From: Candidatus Omnitrophota bacterium
GTDB taxonomy: Bacteria; Omnitrophota; Koll11; JAHIPI01
Assembly (NCBI GenBank): GCA_028718265.1
Contig: JAQUMG010000014.1
Coordinates: 1 to 16,970, forward strand
Length of the DNA: 16,970 nucleotides
Direction: 5' to 3'
Part shown: piece after piece, positions 1 through 7,052 of the stretch
How the letters are laid out: every line of letters starts with the position of its first letter
Numbering within the stretch: the stretch's first letter is position 1
Notes under the pieces: model-generated
The model's input: only the letters and a program-made list of their open reading frames with translations
Databases searched by the model: none
Told to the model about the DNA's origin: nothing
Made by a program: the position numbers and the translations under genes

Positions 1-1421
1 TTTTTCGTATCCAGGATGGCTTCCAGCATTCTGTAGTCGATATCGATATTTCTGACCGCATCTCTCGTTTGTAATATTATATTCTGCTCAAGGCGTTTAA
101 ATCCTATAAGCGCCCTCTTCTTTTCCAGTTTGGCTTTTTCATAATTTCCCTTATCCGTATCGCCCCAAAATGGCAATGAAATGCTTACGCCGGCAGTCCA
201 ATCCTGATAATTTCCGCTGCCCAGTGAATCCATGTCGCTTTTAGCACCCTTGCCTAAACCGTTTAACCCGTAACTTCCGACAAGGTCCAATGTGGGCAGC
301 ATGCTGTTCTGATAGAAAATGACATTTATATCCTGATTTTTAAGTCCTATTTTAGCCGCTTCGTAATCCGGCCTGAATTTAAATGCCTCGTTTATGGCGC
401 TAACCAGCCCCGGCTCCTCTTTTTCGTACATCACTTTATCCAAAAGGACTATTTCTGAATTCCATAGTTCCGGGTCATCCACGAGGTTTGTTATAAACTT
501 CAGGTTGTCCTCTGATGTATTCCGGGCATTTTCCGCAGCGGCCAGCGCCTGTCTTGCGCGCGATACTTCCGCTTCCGACTGTAACAGGTCCACATCGCTC
601 GCCAGCCCTTTCGCATACTTTTCCTTATTTATTCTGTGAAGTTCCTCTGACCGCGCCATGGCCGCCTCGACCGCTCTGTACTGTTCACGCGTATAGTGAA
701 AATTATAATAAGCCTTTTTTACGTTTGTAAGGACGCTCATCACTTCTTGGGCGACTTCCTGGTCCGACTTTAACTTATTGTTTTTCGCTATCAGGAAATT
801 TGCCTTATTTACAATAAGCCCCGCGCCTTTAAGAAGCGGCTGCGTGACAGTGACCACGGCAAATGAATCATAATACGGTTTGGGGAACTGGATCCTTGAA
901 TTTGAATCCAGTCTCGTATTATCAAAGTCCACTTCTATTTCGGTGCCGGTAGTAAGCTTCTGTTCATATCCCAGATTCAACTGTCCTGTCTGGCTGGTGG
1001 ATTTCGATGGCACAAAAAGCGGCGTAGCGCCTACTTCCGTATTGTCTTCATAAGAAAATTCGGCGGAAAATTCCGGGTCAAACGCGCCTTTTTCCTTCTT
1101 TACGTTGGCTTTTTCTATAAGAGGCGATATCTTTTTTACCAGTATCTCGGAGTTATTCTTGAGCGCCATGGCGACACAGTCTACCATGCCGATCCTGAGT
1201 ATTTTCTTCATATCGGCCGTCGCGATAAAGTCTTCCTTTGTGAATGTGGGTATTGTATCCGGTGCCGGCTTAAGGGCTTCTTTTATATCAGGCATCTTTG
1301 CGGGCTCAAGTCTCAGCTCCTCTCCAGGCAGCACTCCGGACGCCGCCTCTTCCGCTGCCAGAGGCAGTATATAAGTGACATTAAATATAAATATTAATAT
1401 TCCTACTATGATCTTTCTCAT
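1..1421 (-). CDS. TolC-family outer-membrane efflux protein (3' end outside window)
   Basis: The reading frame is open from the ATG at 1421-1419 to the left edge, giving about 473 residues; the C-terminus is missing. It begins MRKIIVGILIFIFN, a lysine/arginine-plus-hydrophobic signal peptide that probably ends near the AEEAAS stretch (about residue 23). About 70 residues of linker follow, then a long helical and beta pattern typical of TolC-like outer-membrane factors. These include the GYEQKLTTGTEIEVDF strand region, the QPLLKGAGLIVNKA turn, helices rich in Ala/Glu/Lys (EKYAKGLASDVDLLQSEAE), and a second-half repeat with FRPDYEAAKIGLKNQ and WTAGVSISLPFWGD. Such trimers form the outer-membrane exit duct for tripartite efflux or type I secretion. 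The gene starts 14 nt after the MarR stop, so the two form an operon; the ribosome-binding site before this ATG is weak (AAAGAG), consistent with coupling. Pump and adaptor genes are not seen. The TolC assignment is firm; the substrate is unknown. Confidence 0.9.
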   Translation of the reverse strand, partial: MRKIIVGILIFIFNVTYILPLAAEEAASGVLPGEELRLEPAKMPDIKEALKPAPDTIPTFTKEDFIATADMKKILRIGMVDCVAMALKNNSEILVKKISPLIEKANVKKEKGAFDPEFSAEFSYEDNTEVGATPLFVPSKSTSQTGQLNLGYEQKLTTGTEIEVDFDNTRLDSNSRIQFPKPYYDSFAVVTVTQPLLKGAGLIVNKANFLIAKNNKLKSDQEVAQEVMSVLTNVKKAYYNFHYTREQYRAVEAAMARSEELHRINKEKYAKGLASDVDLLQSEAEVSRARQALAAAENARNTSEDNLKFITNLVDDPELWNSEIVLLDKVMYEKEEPGLVSAINEAFKFRPDYEAAKIGLKNQDINVIFYQNSMLPTLDLVGSYGLNGLGKGAKSDMDSLGSGNYQDWTAGVSISLPFWGDTDKGNYEKAKLEKKRALIGFKRLEQNIILQTRDAVRNIDIDYRMLEAILDTK

Positions 1422-1435
1422 ACCGGTTCTCTTTG

Positions 1436-1876
1436 TTATGCTGGCAGGCGTTCCTTTATATGTGTAAGTATGTGCAGGTAATCTTCGCGCTCTTTCTGGG
1501 ATATCTTGCCGAACATGTCGATAATCATCTGGCGTCTTTGATGAAAACTCTTTTTTACCAGATCGATTCCCTTATCTGTAAGTTTTACTCTCACTATGCG
1601 TCTGTCATCAGGATCATGTTTACGCGTAACGTAACCGGACTTCGTAAGCCTGTCAATGATCCCCGTTACAGCAGCGGTTGAGACGTTCATGAATTTCGCC
1701 ATATCCGTCATCTTGTGCTCCCCTTCTGTGCTCAAAAAGTTCAGAATGGCAAACTGCGGTATCGTGATCTTCATCTGATAAAATTTGTCCGTCTGCTGTT
1801 TTAAAAAATTCCGCATTAACACGGACATGATACTGCCCACCCTATCTGCAAACTCGGATAATGGCATCTCTTCCAT
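1436..1876 (-). CDS. MarR-family transcriptional regulator
   Basis: This 146-residue protein has the usual MarR length and layout. N-terminal dimerisation helices (about 1-35) are followed by a winged helix-turn-helix (about 38-105). The recognition region reads MTDMAKFMNVSTAAVTGIID, then the hallmark wing DPDDRRIVRVKLTDKG (88-103) and C-terminal dimerisation helices. MarR proteins are dimeric repressors, usually released from DNA by small phenolic or lipophilic ligands, and they often control efflux genes beside them. Here the gene is first in an operon with a TolC-family gene, under a strong promoter with a perfect inverted repeat, which points to autorepression and control of efflux. The start at 1876 is supported by a good Shine-Dalgarno GGAGG 6 nt upstream. 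The ligand cannot be told from sequence. Confidence 0.95.
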   Translation of the reverse strand: MEEMPLSEFADRVGSIMSVLMRNFLKQQTDKFYQMKITIPQFAILNFLSTEGEHKMTDMAKFMNVSTAAVTGIIDRLTKSGYVTRKHDPDDRRIVRVKLTDKGIDLVKKSFHQRRQMIIDMFGKISQKEREDYLHILTHIKERLPA

Positions 1877-1881
1877 TTTGT

Positions 1882-1886
1882 CCTCC
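1882..1886 (-). promoter_or_regulatory. Shine-Dalgarno site for the MarR gene
   Basis: On the minus strand GGAGG stands about 6-7 nt before the ATG at 1876 (ACGGAGGACAAAATG). It is one of the strongest ribosome-binding sites in the window and fixes the MarR start. Confidence 0.8.
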
Positions 1887-1914
1887 GTTTCGTAGAGTTG
1901 AATTATTAATGGAG

Positions 1915-1941
1915 TTGATATTTAAGTATATTAAATATCAA
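1915..1941. promoter_or_regulatory. Perfect 11-bp inverted repeat, candidate MarR operator
   Basis: The left arm TTGATATTTAA (1915-1925), a 5-nt spacer GTATA (1926-1930) and the right arm TTAAATATCAA (1931-1941) make a perfect palindrome. It lies just downstream of the -10 hexamer at 1950-1955, so it covers the expected transcription start and early transcribed region, where a bound repressor would block initiation. A partial extra copy of the half-site, TTAAATAT at 1947-1954, overlaps the -10 itself and starts 16 bp from the matching half-site in the palindrome. Size and AT-rich symmetry fit MarR-type operators. Binding by the adjacent MarR protein is inferred. Confidence 0.75.
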
Positions 1942-1949
1942 GCACATTA

Positions 1950-1978
1950 AATATACCATAGGAGTTGTAATTTGTCAA
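1950..1978 (-). promoter_or_regulatory. Near-consensus sigma70 promoter for marR-tolC
   Basis: On the minus strand the -35 hexamer TTGACA (1978-1973) matches consensus exactly. The spacer is the optimal 17 nt (1972-1956) and the -10 is TATATT (1955-1950). Transcription would start around 1941-1944, at the edge of the inverted repeat. A promoter this strong is normally kept off by a repressor, which fits the operator placed on top of it. It begins only 8 nt after the stop codon of the upstream polysaccharide operon, in the same direction, with no obvious terminator between. Confidence 0.85.
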
Positions 1979-1985
1979 GGGGGTA

Positions 1986-3200
1986 TTAAAATTTAGTAGG
2001 ATTTGCTTCCTGCGAGGAGACTTTTTGTACGGCTATGATCAGCCCCATAAGAAACCATATCAGATTGCCCAGCTGAAGCGAATATATGTCGGTATCGACG
2101 AAACTGTGGATCAGGAGCCCGAACAGCCCTGCTAAAAGTCCGGGTAAGACTGCTCCGCAAAGCTTGTTATTTAATCTTTTAACATTCACCAGCGATGTTT
2201 TGAAGAGCGCAACTAATACCCAGAGAAATGCTCCTACTCCCAGCAATCCTGACTCGGCAGACATCTGGAGATAGGAATTGTGCGGATATACGCCGGTTAC
2301 TTCCGTAAGTTTATACCGGGGGGCCACACTGGCGTAGGTATTTATGCCGCTGCCCAGGAGCGGAAAATCCCGGGTAATATTCAGCGCTTCCTGCCACAAT
2401 GTAAATCTGTCGGTATTTGTCCTTGAGATCTTCATAATTGAATCCGCGCGCTGTTTTACGGAAGCAGGCATGATGAACGGTAAAATCAATAAGAGTACTA
2501 CTGCAATCAAAAACAGTTTTTTGCTGCGGATAAAGCCCAGGAATATCAAAGACAGGAAGCCTGCCGCCCACGCGCCCCTCGAATATGTAGAAACAAGGCA
2601 GAAAATCAGCGGACATATTAAAATCCATAATAAGTGCCTTTTTTTATTTTCCGAAAAACAGGCAAGACTGGCCGCCAAAATAAGCATCACGACAACCCAT
2701 ACCCCGAAACCGTTCGGGCTGTCAAAAGAAGCCCTGATTATATACCCCGCTACGGAAGAATAATTCAGGAAAAAGTCCTTTCCTGTTATGGCCTGAAATA
2801 TTCCGTCTATGCTCATAATAAACGCCGCAGCGAGCATTATCAATATCGTATTGTTCAGCTTTTTTCTGGTATTGATCATCTCCGTAACTATGAAATATAT
2901 CATTACCCATTCAAAGAGCTTGAAAAAAAATCCTTTAAGGCTTAAAAGAAGTGAGACGCTGGTGAGCATAGATAAAAAACCGATTAAAACAAAAACGGCT
3001 ATCGGTATATTTAACTCTGTACGTACCGGCGTAAACGACTTTAAAAGCAGCCGTTTTACCAGCCACGAGACCAGCGCAATAGTAAAAAATATCTCTACCA
3101 TAGACTTTGAAACCGGCAGGGTAAATATCAAAGCGTATAAAGAGTACTCCGCTACTTTATCGGCCAATTTTATTATGTGTTCGAGGTCAATGTTCAGCAT
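1986..3200 (-). CDS. O-antigen ligase / polymerase family membrane protein (Wzy_C type)
   Basis: This 404-residue polytopic membrane protein has about ten or more hydrophobic segments. The large periplasmic loop carries the family's landmarks: STYSRGAW with Arg208 at the end of a membrane helix, DRFTLWQEAL (Arg265), GSGINTY, then the hallmark VYPHNSYLQ (His307-Asn308) followed by ESGLLG, and a late LIHSFVDTDIY with His365. Family members either ligate lipid-linked glycans to lipid A core (WaaL) or polymerise repeat units (Wzy), or transfer glycans to proteins (PglL). The sequence does not separate these roles. It is the last gene of the polysaccharide operon, 3 nt after the methyltransferase stop, and probably acts on the lipid-linked product of the enzymes encoded before it. 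Confidence 0.9.
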   Translation of the reverse strand: MLNIDLEHIIKLADKVAEYSLYALIFTLPVSKSMVEIFFTIALVSWLVKRLLLKSFTPVRTELNIPIAVFVLIGFLSMLTSVSLLLSLKGFFFKLFEWVMIYFIVTEMINTRKKLNNTILIMLAAAFIMSIDGIFQAITGKDFFLNYSSVAGYIIRASFDSPNGFGVWVVVMLILAASLACFSENKKRHLLWILICPLIFCLVSTYSRGAWAAGFLSLIFLGFIRSKKLFLIAVVLLLILPFIMPASVKQRADSIMKISRTNTDRFTLWQEALNITRDFPLLGSGINTYASVAPRYKLTEVTGVYPHNSYLQMSAESGLLGVGAFLWVLVALFKTSLVNVKRLNNKLCGAVLPGLLAGLFGLLIHSFVDTDIYSLQLGNLIWFLMGLIIAVQKVSSQEANPTKF

Positions 3201-3203
3201 AAT

Positions 3204-3986
3204 TTAAGCCTTTTTATGCGCGATTGCGAATATAACCTTATGGGATCTGTCCGGCATATCCCAGGGTATCGGCACAGGAGCTGTGTATTCTGTCATATTC
3301 TCTTTTACTTCCTGCGGCATTGGATATAATCTGCCAAAAAACAGCCTTTTAAGAAGCTCTTTTCCTCTCATAGTCTTCGGCATAATATGCAATCTTACTG
3401 CGGTCTTCTTAAGTAAGGACACCAGCATATCTTTCGGCTTATTCGTTTCCGCCGAAAAACCGCCGTAAAAACTGACATCCGGGAATTTTGTCTTAAGCAG
3501 AGAATATAATTCCGGAACAGAAAAATATTTCGTGCCAAGGGGCGAAGGATTAAAATCAGGCCAATCTTTATTTACGCTGCATATGATCAGCGAGCCTTTA
3601 TCCTTTAGAACGCGGTATGCTTCTCCGATAAACTTCGCGGCATCGCTTAAATAATATATCGCTTCGTACAATATGACTACGTCGAAAGCCTCATCATTAA
3701 AAGGCATTTTTTGAGCGTCCAGAATCTCTATTTTTATATCGCCTCTCCCCTTGTACCGTTTTCGGGCATAATCCAGGTTATTTTCATCTATGTCTCCGCC
3801 GATGATTCTTTCTGCGGTCTCGGCCAGATAACCTAGCCCCTGTCCCGCGCCGCAGCCTATTTCCAGCACATCTTTGCCTCCGCAGAACTGATGAGCAAAG
3901 CGGTAACGCTGATAAAGCCGCGCTATCTGTTCTTTGGACGCCTTCATGCCGGGTAGTTCTGTTACTACGGTATAATCATTATGCAT
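3204..3986 (-). CDS. Class I SAM-dependent methyltransferase
   Basis: This is a 260-residue cytoplasmic protein with a Methyltransf_11-type Rossmann core. Motif I is VLEIGCGAGQG (40-50). Acidic motif II is GGDIDENN, around residues 63-70. Later strands carry IEILDAQKMPF and DVVILYEAIYYLSD, and RVLKDKGSLII is the post-motif helix and strand. The C-terminal part (about 140-260) is less conserved and may form the acceptor-binding face. The start overlaps the aminotransferase stop by 8 nt and has an AGGTGA ribosome-binding site upstream, so the two are translationally coupled. The acceptor is probably a sugar, possibly the amine made by the neighbouring aminotransferase (N-methylation) or a hydroxyl (O-methylation). 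The sequence alone does not decide. Confidence 0.9.
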   Translation of the reverse strand: MHNDYTVVTELPGMKASKEQIARLYQRYRFAHQFCGGKDVLEIGCGAGQGLGYLAETAERIIGGDIDENNLDYARKRYKGRGDIKIEILDAQKMPFNDEAFDVVILYEAIYYLSDAAKFIGEAYRVLKDKGSLIICSVNKDWPDFNPSPLGTKYFSVPELYSLLKTKFPDVSFYGGFSAETNKPKDMLVSLLKKTAVRLHIMPKTMRGKELLKRLFFGRLYPMPQEVKENMTEYTAPVPIPWDMPDRSHKVIFAIAHKKA

Positions 3987-5088
3987 AAAATTTGCTCACC
4001 TGATCAATCGTATATTCTATCTGCCGGTTCGTAAGTTCCGGATATATAGGAAGGGAGATAACCTGTCCGGCAAGTTTCTCGGATACCGGCAAGTCAAATC
4101 CGCTTAGCCCCAGGCCTTTCTGCCGGTGAAGCGCAACCGGGTCTTTGATCAAAATCTCAATACTGCTATTCCGCAGATATTCGGCTAATTTATCACGCCG
4201 CCCGGCTCTTATGACGTAGTTTTGATAAACGTCGTAATAACAGGTGCTGCCCTCCGGAGGCGGCGGCAACTTTATGCCGATGACATTCTTCAGCCCTTCA
4301 TGGTATATTTTCGCGATCTCTCTTCTCCTCTTAATCCATTTTGGTAACTGCCTGAATTTCACATTTAAAATCGCCGCATGTAAATTATCCAACCGGCTGG
4401 TAAAGCCGTAACACACAACCTCGGTCTTTGTCCTTTGGCCATGGTCCCGCAAGAGTACGGCGTGCTTGTATATTTCTTCGCTATTAGTAGCGAGCGCGCC
4501 GCCGTCACCATAACCGCCGAGAATCTTGGCCGGATAAAAACTGAAAGCGCTCGCTGAGCCGAAAGAACCGGCCATCCTGCCGTTAAATTTTGCGCCCAGC
4601 GCCTGTGCCGCATCCTCAATCACAATCAGGCGGTGTTTTTTTGCTATGGCCATCAATTTTCCCATATCCGACGTGCGGCCGTTAAGATGGACCGGTATGA
4701 TTGCCTTCGTCTTAGCTGTTATTGCTTCTTCAATCTTGTCGGTGTCTATGGTAAAGTCGTCTTCTTTCACGTCTACTAATACGGGTTTTGCCCCGCAGTG
4801 AACGATAGATGCTACCGAGGCCACGAATGTATGAGAAACCGTTATCACTTCATCTTTCGGGCCTATTCCAGCTGCCTTAAGGGCAAAGATTATCGCATCG
4901 GTGCCGCTATTCAGGCCGACTGCATATTTTACATTTAAAAAAGAGGCAAGTGATTTTTCAAGTTTCTCCACATCGGAACGTAAAATCAGGTCCCCTCTCC
5001 TTAAAACGCTCCGGACCGCAGAATTTATTTCGGCCTCCAGATTGTGATACTGAAGAGGATAATTAACGAACGGGACTTTATATTTCAT
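3979..5088 (-). CDS. DegT/DnrJ/EryC1/StrS-family PLP aminotransferase
   Basis: This 369-residue fold-type I aminotransferase is of usual family length. Visible landmarks are the SGTDA phosphate-binding turn (61-65), the stacking residue region VSHTFVASV, IIPVHLNGRTSDM, IVIEDAAQALGA with Asp159 pairing to the pyridine nitrogen, and FSFYPAKILGGYGDGGAL with the Schiff-base Lys188. The C-terminal part has the family's YYDVYQNYVIR and LPIYPELT segments. These enzymes usually transfer an amino group from glutamate or glutamine to a keto group on a nucleotide sugar (C3 or C4), giving amino-deoxy sugars. Here it overlaps the E1-beta-like gene by 11 nt and the methyltransferase by 8 nt, so its substrate may be a ketone produced by the TPP enzyme pair. 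No 4,6-dehydratase is seen in the window to supply a standard keto sugar. Confidence 0.93.
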   Translation of the reverse strand: MKYKVPFVNYPLQYHNLEAEINSAVRSVLRRGDLILRSDVEKLEKSLASFLNVKYAVGLNSGTDAIIFALKAAGIGPKDEVITVSHTFVASVASIVHCGAKPVLVDVKEDDFTIDTDKIEEAITAKTKAIIPVHLNGRTSDMGKLMAIAKKHRLIVIEDAAQALGAKFNGRMAGSFGSASAFSFYPAKILGGYGDGGALATNSEEIYKHAVLLRDHGQRTKTEVVCYGFTSRLDNLHAAILNVKFRQLPKWIKRRREIAKIYHEGLKNVIGIKLPPPPEGSTCYYDVYQNYVIRAGRRDKLAEYLRNSSIEILIKDPVALHRQKGLGLSGFDLPVSEKLAGQVISLPIYPELTNRQIEYTIDQVSKFYA

Positions 5089-6073
5089 ACCGGTATATCC
5101 TTTTTACTGCTTTGACAATATCCTTTTCCGTAGGATAATACGCCTCTTCCAGCGACGGGCTCGCCGGAGCCGGCGCATCAGGCAAAGTAACCCGGGCTAT
5201 CGGCGCCTTCAGATACCCGTAAATATTTTCGGATACCAAAGCGGAAACCTCTGCCGCAAAGCCGCAGGTCCTCCACCCGCCATCGGCAATTACCAGCCTT
5301 CCTGTCTTCTTTACAGATCCGAACAATAGATCTTTATCCAGAGGTTTCAGCGAACGAAAATCTATTAATTCCACGTCTATCCCGTCTTCTTCAAAATGCT
5401 TCAGGGCTTTAAGCGACTCATGCGCCATGTAAGATACAGCGGCTAAAGTAACGTCTTTGCCTTTCTTCCTGATTATGCCCTTTCCTATCGGAACGGAATA
5501 TATTTTCCGCGGAACAGCCTTTTCCGTAGAATATAACCACCTGTCGTCTATGTAAACTACCGGGTTATTGTCTCTTATTGCCGAAACCATCAGGCCCTTT
5601 GCGTCATACGCGTCGGACGGCGCAACCACCTTAAGGCCGGGTATATGAGCAAAGATGGCGTGAAAGGCCTGAGAATGCTGCGCCGCCTGTTCACCGCCTC
5701 TATTAATAATGCCCCACACAACGAGCGGAACCGAACACTTTCCGCCGGACATATAATGCCAATTAGCAGCCTCATTAATTATCGGATCCATTGCGTACAT
5801 CATAAAATCCATGCGGGGATGGACGACTATAGGCCTCATCCCCCTGATTGCAGCGCCTACGGCCGCTCCCGTAACGGCATTTTCCGAAACGGGCGTATCT
5901 ATGACGCGCTCTTCGCCAAAGCGTTTTGCAAGAGCTCTGGTCGTATTGCCGACATACCATGGGCTTTTTACGCCCTGGCCGATTACAAATACAGATTTAT
6001 CGGCAGCCATCGCCTGAAAAAGCGCTTCGTTAATTGCATCGCTATATTTGAGCTTCCTATTTTCTGAAGACAT
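5078..6073 (-). CDS. E1-beta-like subunit of a TPP-dependent 2-oxoacid dehydrogenase-type enzyme
   Basis: This is a 331-residue homologue of pyruvate, branched-chain or acetoin dehydrogenase E1 beta, of normal length. It has the transketolase pyrimidine-binding domain followed by the transketolase C-terminal domain. Motifs are DTPVSENAVTGAAVGAA, with Glu64 in place of the cofactor-activating glutamate, MDPIINEAANWHYMSGG, GGEQAAQHSQAFHAIFAHIPGLKVVAPSDAYDAKG (in shortened form: QHSQ at 132-135, then the HIPGLKVV strand), and a C-terminal ELIDFRSLKPLD. It overlaps E1-alpha by 17 nt and DegT by 11 nt. No E2 acyltransferase, E3 or lipoyl protein is encoded nearby, so a role in carbon-carbon bond formation on a sugar is more likely than ordinary oxidative decarboxylation. 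That role is inferred. The ribosome-binding site before 6073 is poor, suggesting coupling to E1-alpha translation. Confidence 0.9.
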   Translation of the reverse strand: MSSENRKLKYSDAINEALFQAMAADKSVFVIGQGVKSPWYVGNTTRALAKRFGEERVIDTPVSENAVTGAAVGAAIRGMRPIVVHPRMDFMMYAMDPIINEAANWHYMSGGKCSVPLVVWGIINRGGEQAAQHSQAFHAIFAHIPGLKVVAPSDAYDAKGLMVSAIRDNNPVVYIDDRWLYSTEKAVPRKIYSVPIGKGIIRKKGKDVTLAAVSYMAHESLKALKHFEEDGIDVELIDFRSLKPLDKDLLFGSVKKTGRLVIADGGWRTCGFAAEVSALVSENIYGYLKAPIARVTLPDAPAPASPSLEEAYYPTEKDIVKAVKRIYRYEI

Positions 6074-7040
6074 AATCCGTCAATTCGTTTTTTGCGGGAA
6101 GGGGGCTCTTTTTTGCAAGAGAATACGCCTTTTTAATTTCCCGCCTTACATCTTTTTTTATCTTTTCCGCACCTTCTCTGCCCAGCATGTTACTTCCGGC
6201 AAGAAGTTTTTCCATGTCCGCAATCGGGTCCTTTTTTCTCCAGCGCTCTATCTCGGCTTGCGTCCTTATATCCGTATGATATCCCTGTATGTTATCATCC
6301 GGCCCTACATGGCCGCGCATCCTGTAAGTTACAAACTCTATAAAAACCGGCCCTTTATTCTGTCTTGTCATGCCTATCGCTTTTTTTGCGGCCTCGTAAA
6401 CTTCCAGGACTTTATTGCCGTCAACCCTGGAACTTTGGATACCGAAAGGCTTTGCTATTTTATATATATATTCATCGGGACGGCATTTTTTAATCGGTAA
6501 ATGCGTAGAATAAAAATTATTTTCGCACACGAATACGATCGGTAATTTTTTGAGCGCTGCGAAATTAAGAGACTCGTAAAGAACGCCCCCTCCTGTCGCG
6601 CCATCGCCGAAGAAAACTACGGTGATCTTATTATCCTTGTTGATCTTTGACGCAAGTGCCGATCCCAGCGCGAGTGAAACTATGCCGGCTACGATAGGAA
6701 CAGTGCCCGGCATGCCTATTGAGTTATCGCATATATGCATTGATCCGCCCCTGCCTTTTGAGCAGCCGGCGCTTCTGCCGTATACTTCAGCGATCAATTC
6801 TTTCATTTTTCCGCCGCGTGCTATAAAATGGCCGTGCGAACGGTGGCCGCTGAAGACATAATCACCCTTGCCCAGAGCTGCCGATACACCCGCCGCTATC
6901 GCCTCTTGCCCCGTATAAAGATGGACCGGGCATCGTATCTCGCCTTTCGTAATGGGCCGGACCATGCTCTCCTCGCAAAAGCGGATACGCAGCATTGTCG
7001 TATAAAGGCCCTTCAGAAATTTTTTAGAATAGGCTGCCAT
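6057..7040 (-). CDS. E1-alpha-like subunit of a TPP-dependent 2-oxoacid dehydrogenase-type enzyme
   Basis: This 327-residue protein has the full E1-alpha dehydrogenase fold. Residues 61-75 carry the FSGHRSHGHFIARGG substrate region, 95-102 the KGRGGSMH signature, and 114-131 a conserved IVAGIVSLALGSALA stretch. The TPP motif is GDG (145-147), 26 residues, then NN (174-175), exactly the classic spacing. The regulatory or phosphorylation-loop region MRGHVGPDDN with IERWRKKDPI follows. Within the TPP motif the sequence is GDGATGGGVLYES, where many homologues have a Glu near the second Gly of the GGG. It is 12 nt downstream of the GT2-phosphoglycosyl-transferase fusion and overlaps E1-beta by 17 nt. 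The pair should form an alpha2-beta2 enzyme. Its setting in a glycan locus without E2 or E3 recalls the proposed role of AviB1/AviB2 in making a two-carbon sugar branch in avilamycin. Confidence 0.9.
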   Translation of the reverse strand: MAAYSKKFLKGLYTTMLRIRFCEESMVRPITKGEIRCPVHLYTGQEAIAAGVSAALGKGDYVFSGHRSHGHFIARGGKMKELIAEVYGRSAGCSKGRGGSMHICDNSIGMPGTVPIVAGIVSLALGSALASKINKDNKITVVFFGDGATGGGVLYESLNFAALKKLPIVFVCENNFYSTHLPIKKCRPDEYIYKIAKPFGIQSSRVDGNKVLEVYEAAKKAIGMTRQNKGPVFIEFVTYRMRGHVGPDDNIQGYHTDIRTQAEIERWRKKDPIADMEKLLAGSNMLGREGAEKIKKDVRREIKKAYSLAKKSPLPAKNELTDYVFRK

Positions 7041-7052
7041 TATAGTCCAGTA

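Larger units (their letters stand above)
1877..1985. other. Intergenic control region between the glycan locus and marR-tolC
   Basis: This is the longest non-coding stretch in the window (109 nt). It holds the promoter, the inverted repeat and the MarR ribosome-binding site. It is markedly AT-rich compared with the flanking genes. The word GGAGTTG appears twice on the plus strand (1911-1917 and 1961-1967), with GAGTTGA also at 1894-1900. I see no GC-rich stem followed by a T-run that would serve as a terminator for the upstream operon, so some read-through into marR is possible. Confidence 0.7.

Noticed and set aside
1433..1681. Plus-strand open frame antisense to marR
   Set aside because: It lies fully within marR, has no family resemblance or ribosome-binding site, and its composition is that of a reverse-strand shadow. 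The same applies to the other plus-strand open frames across the window.
1915..1941. The perfect inverted repeat as a Rho-independent terminator of the glycan operon
   Set aside because: The stem is almost entirely A/T, so the RNA hairpin would be weak, and no T-run follows on the minus strand. Its place just downstream of a -10 box fits an operator better.
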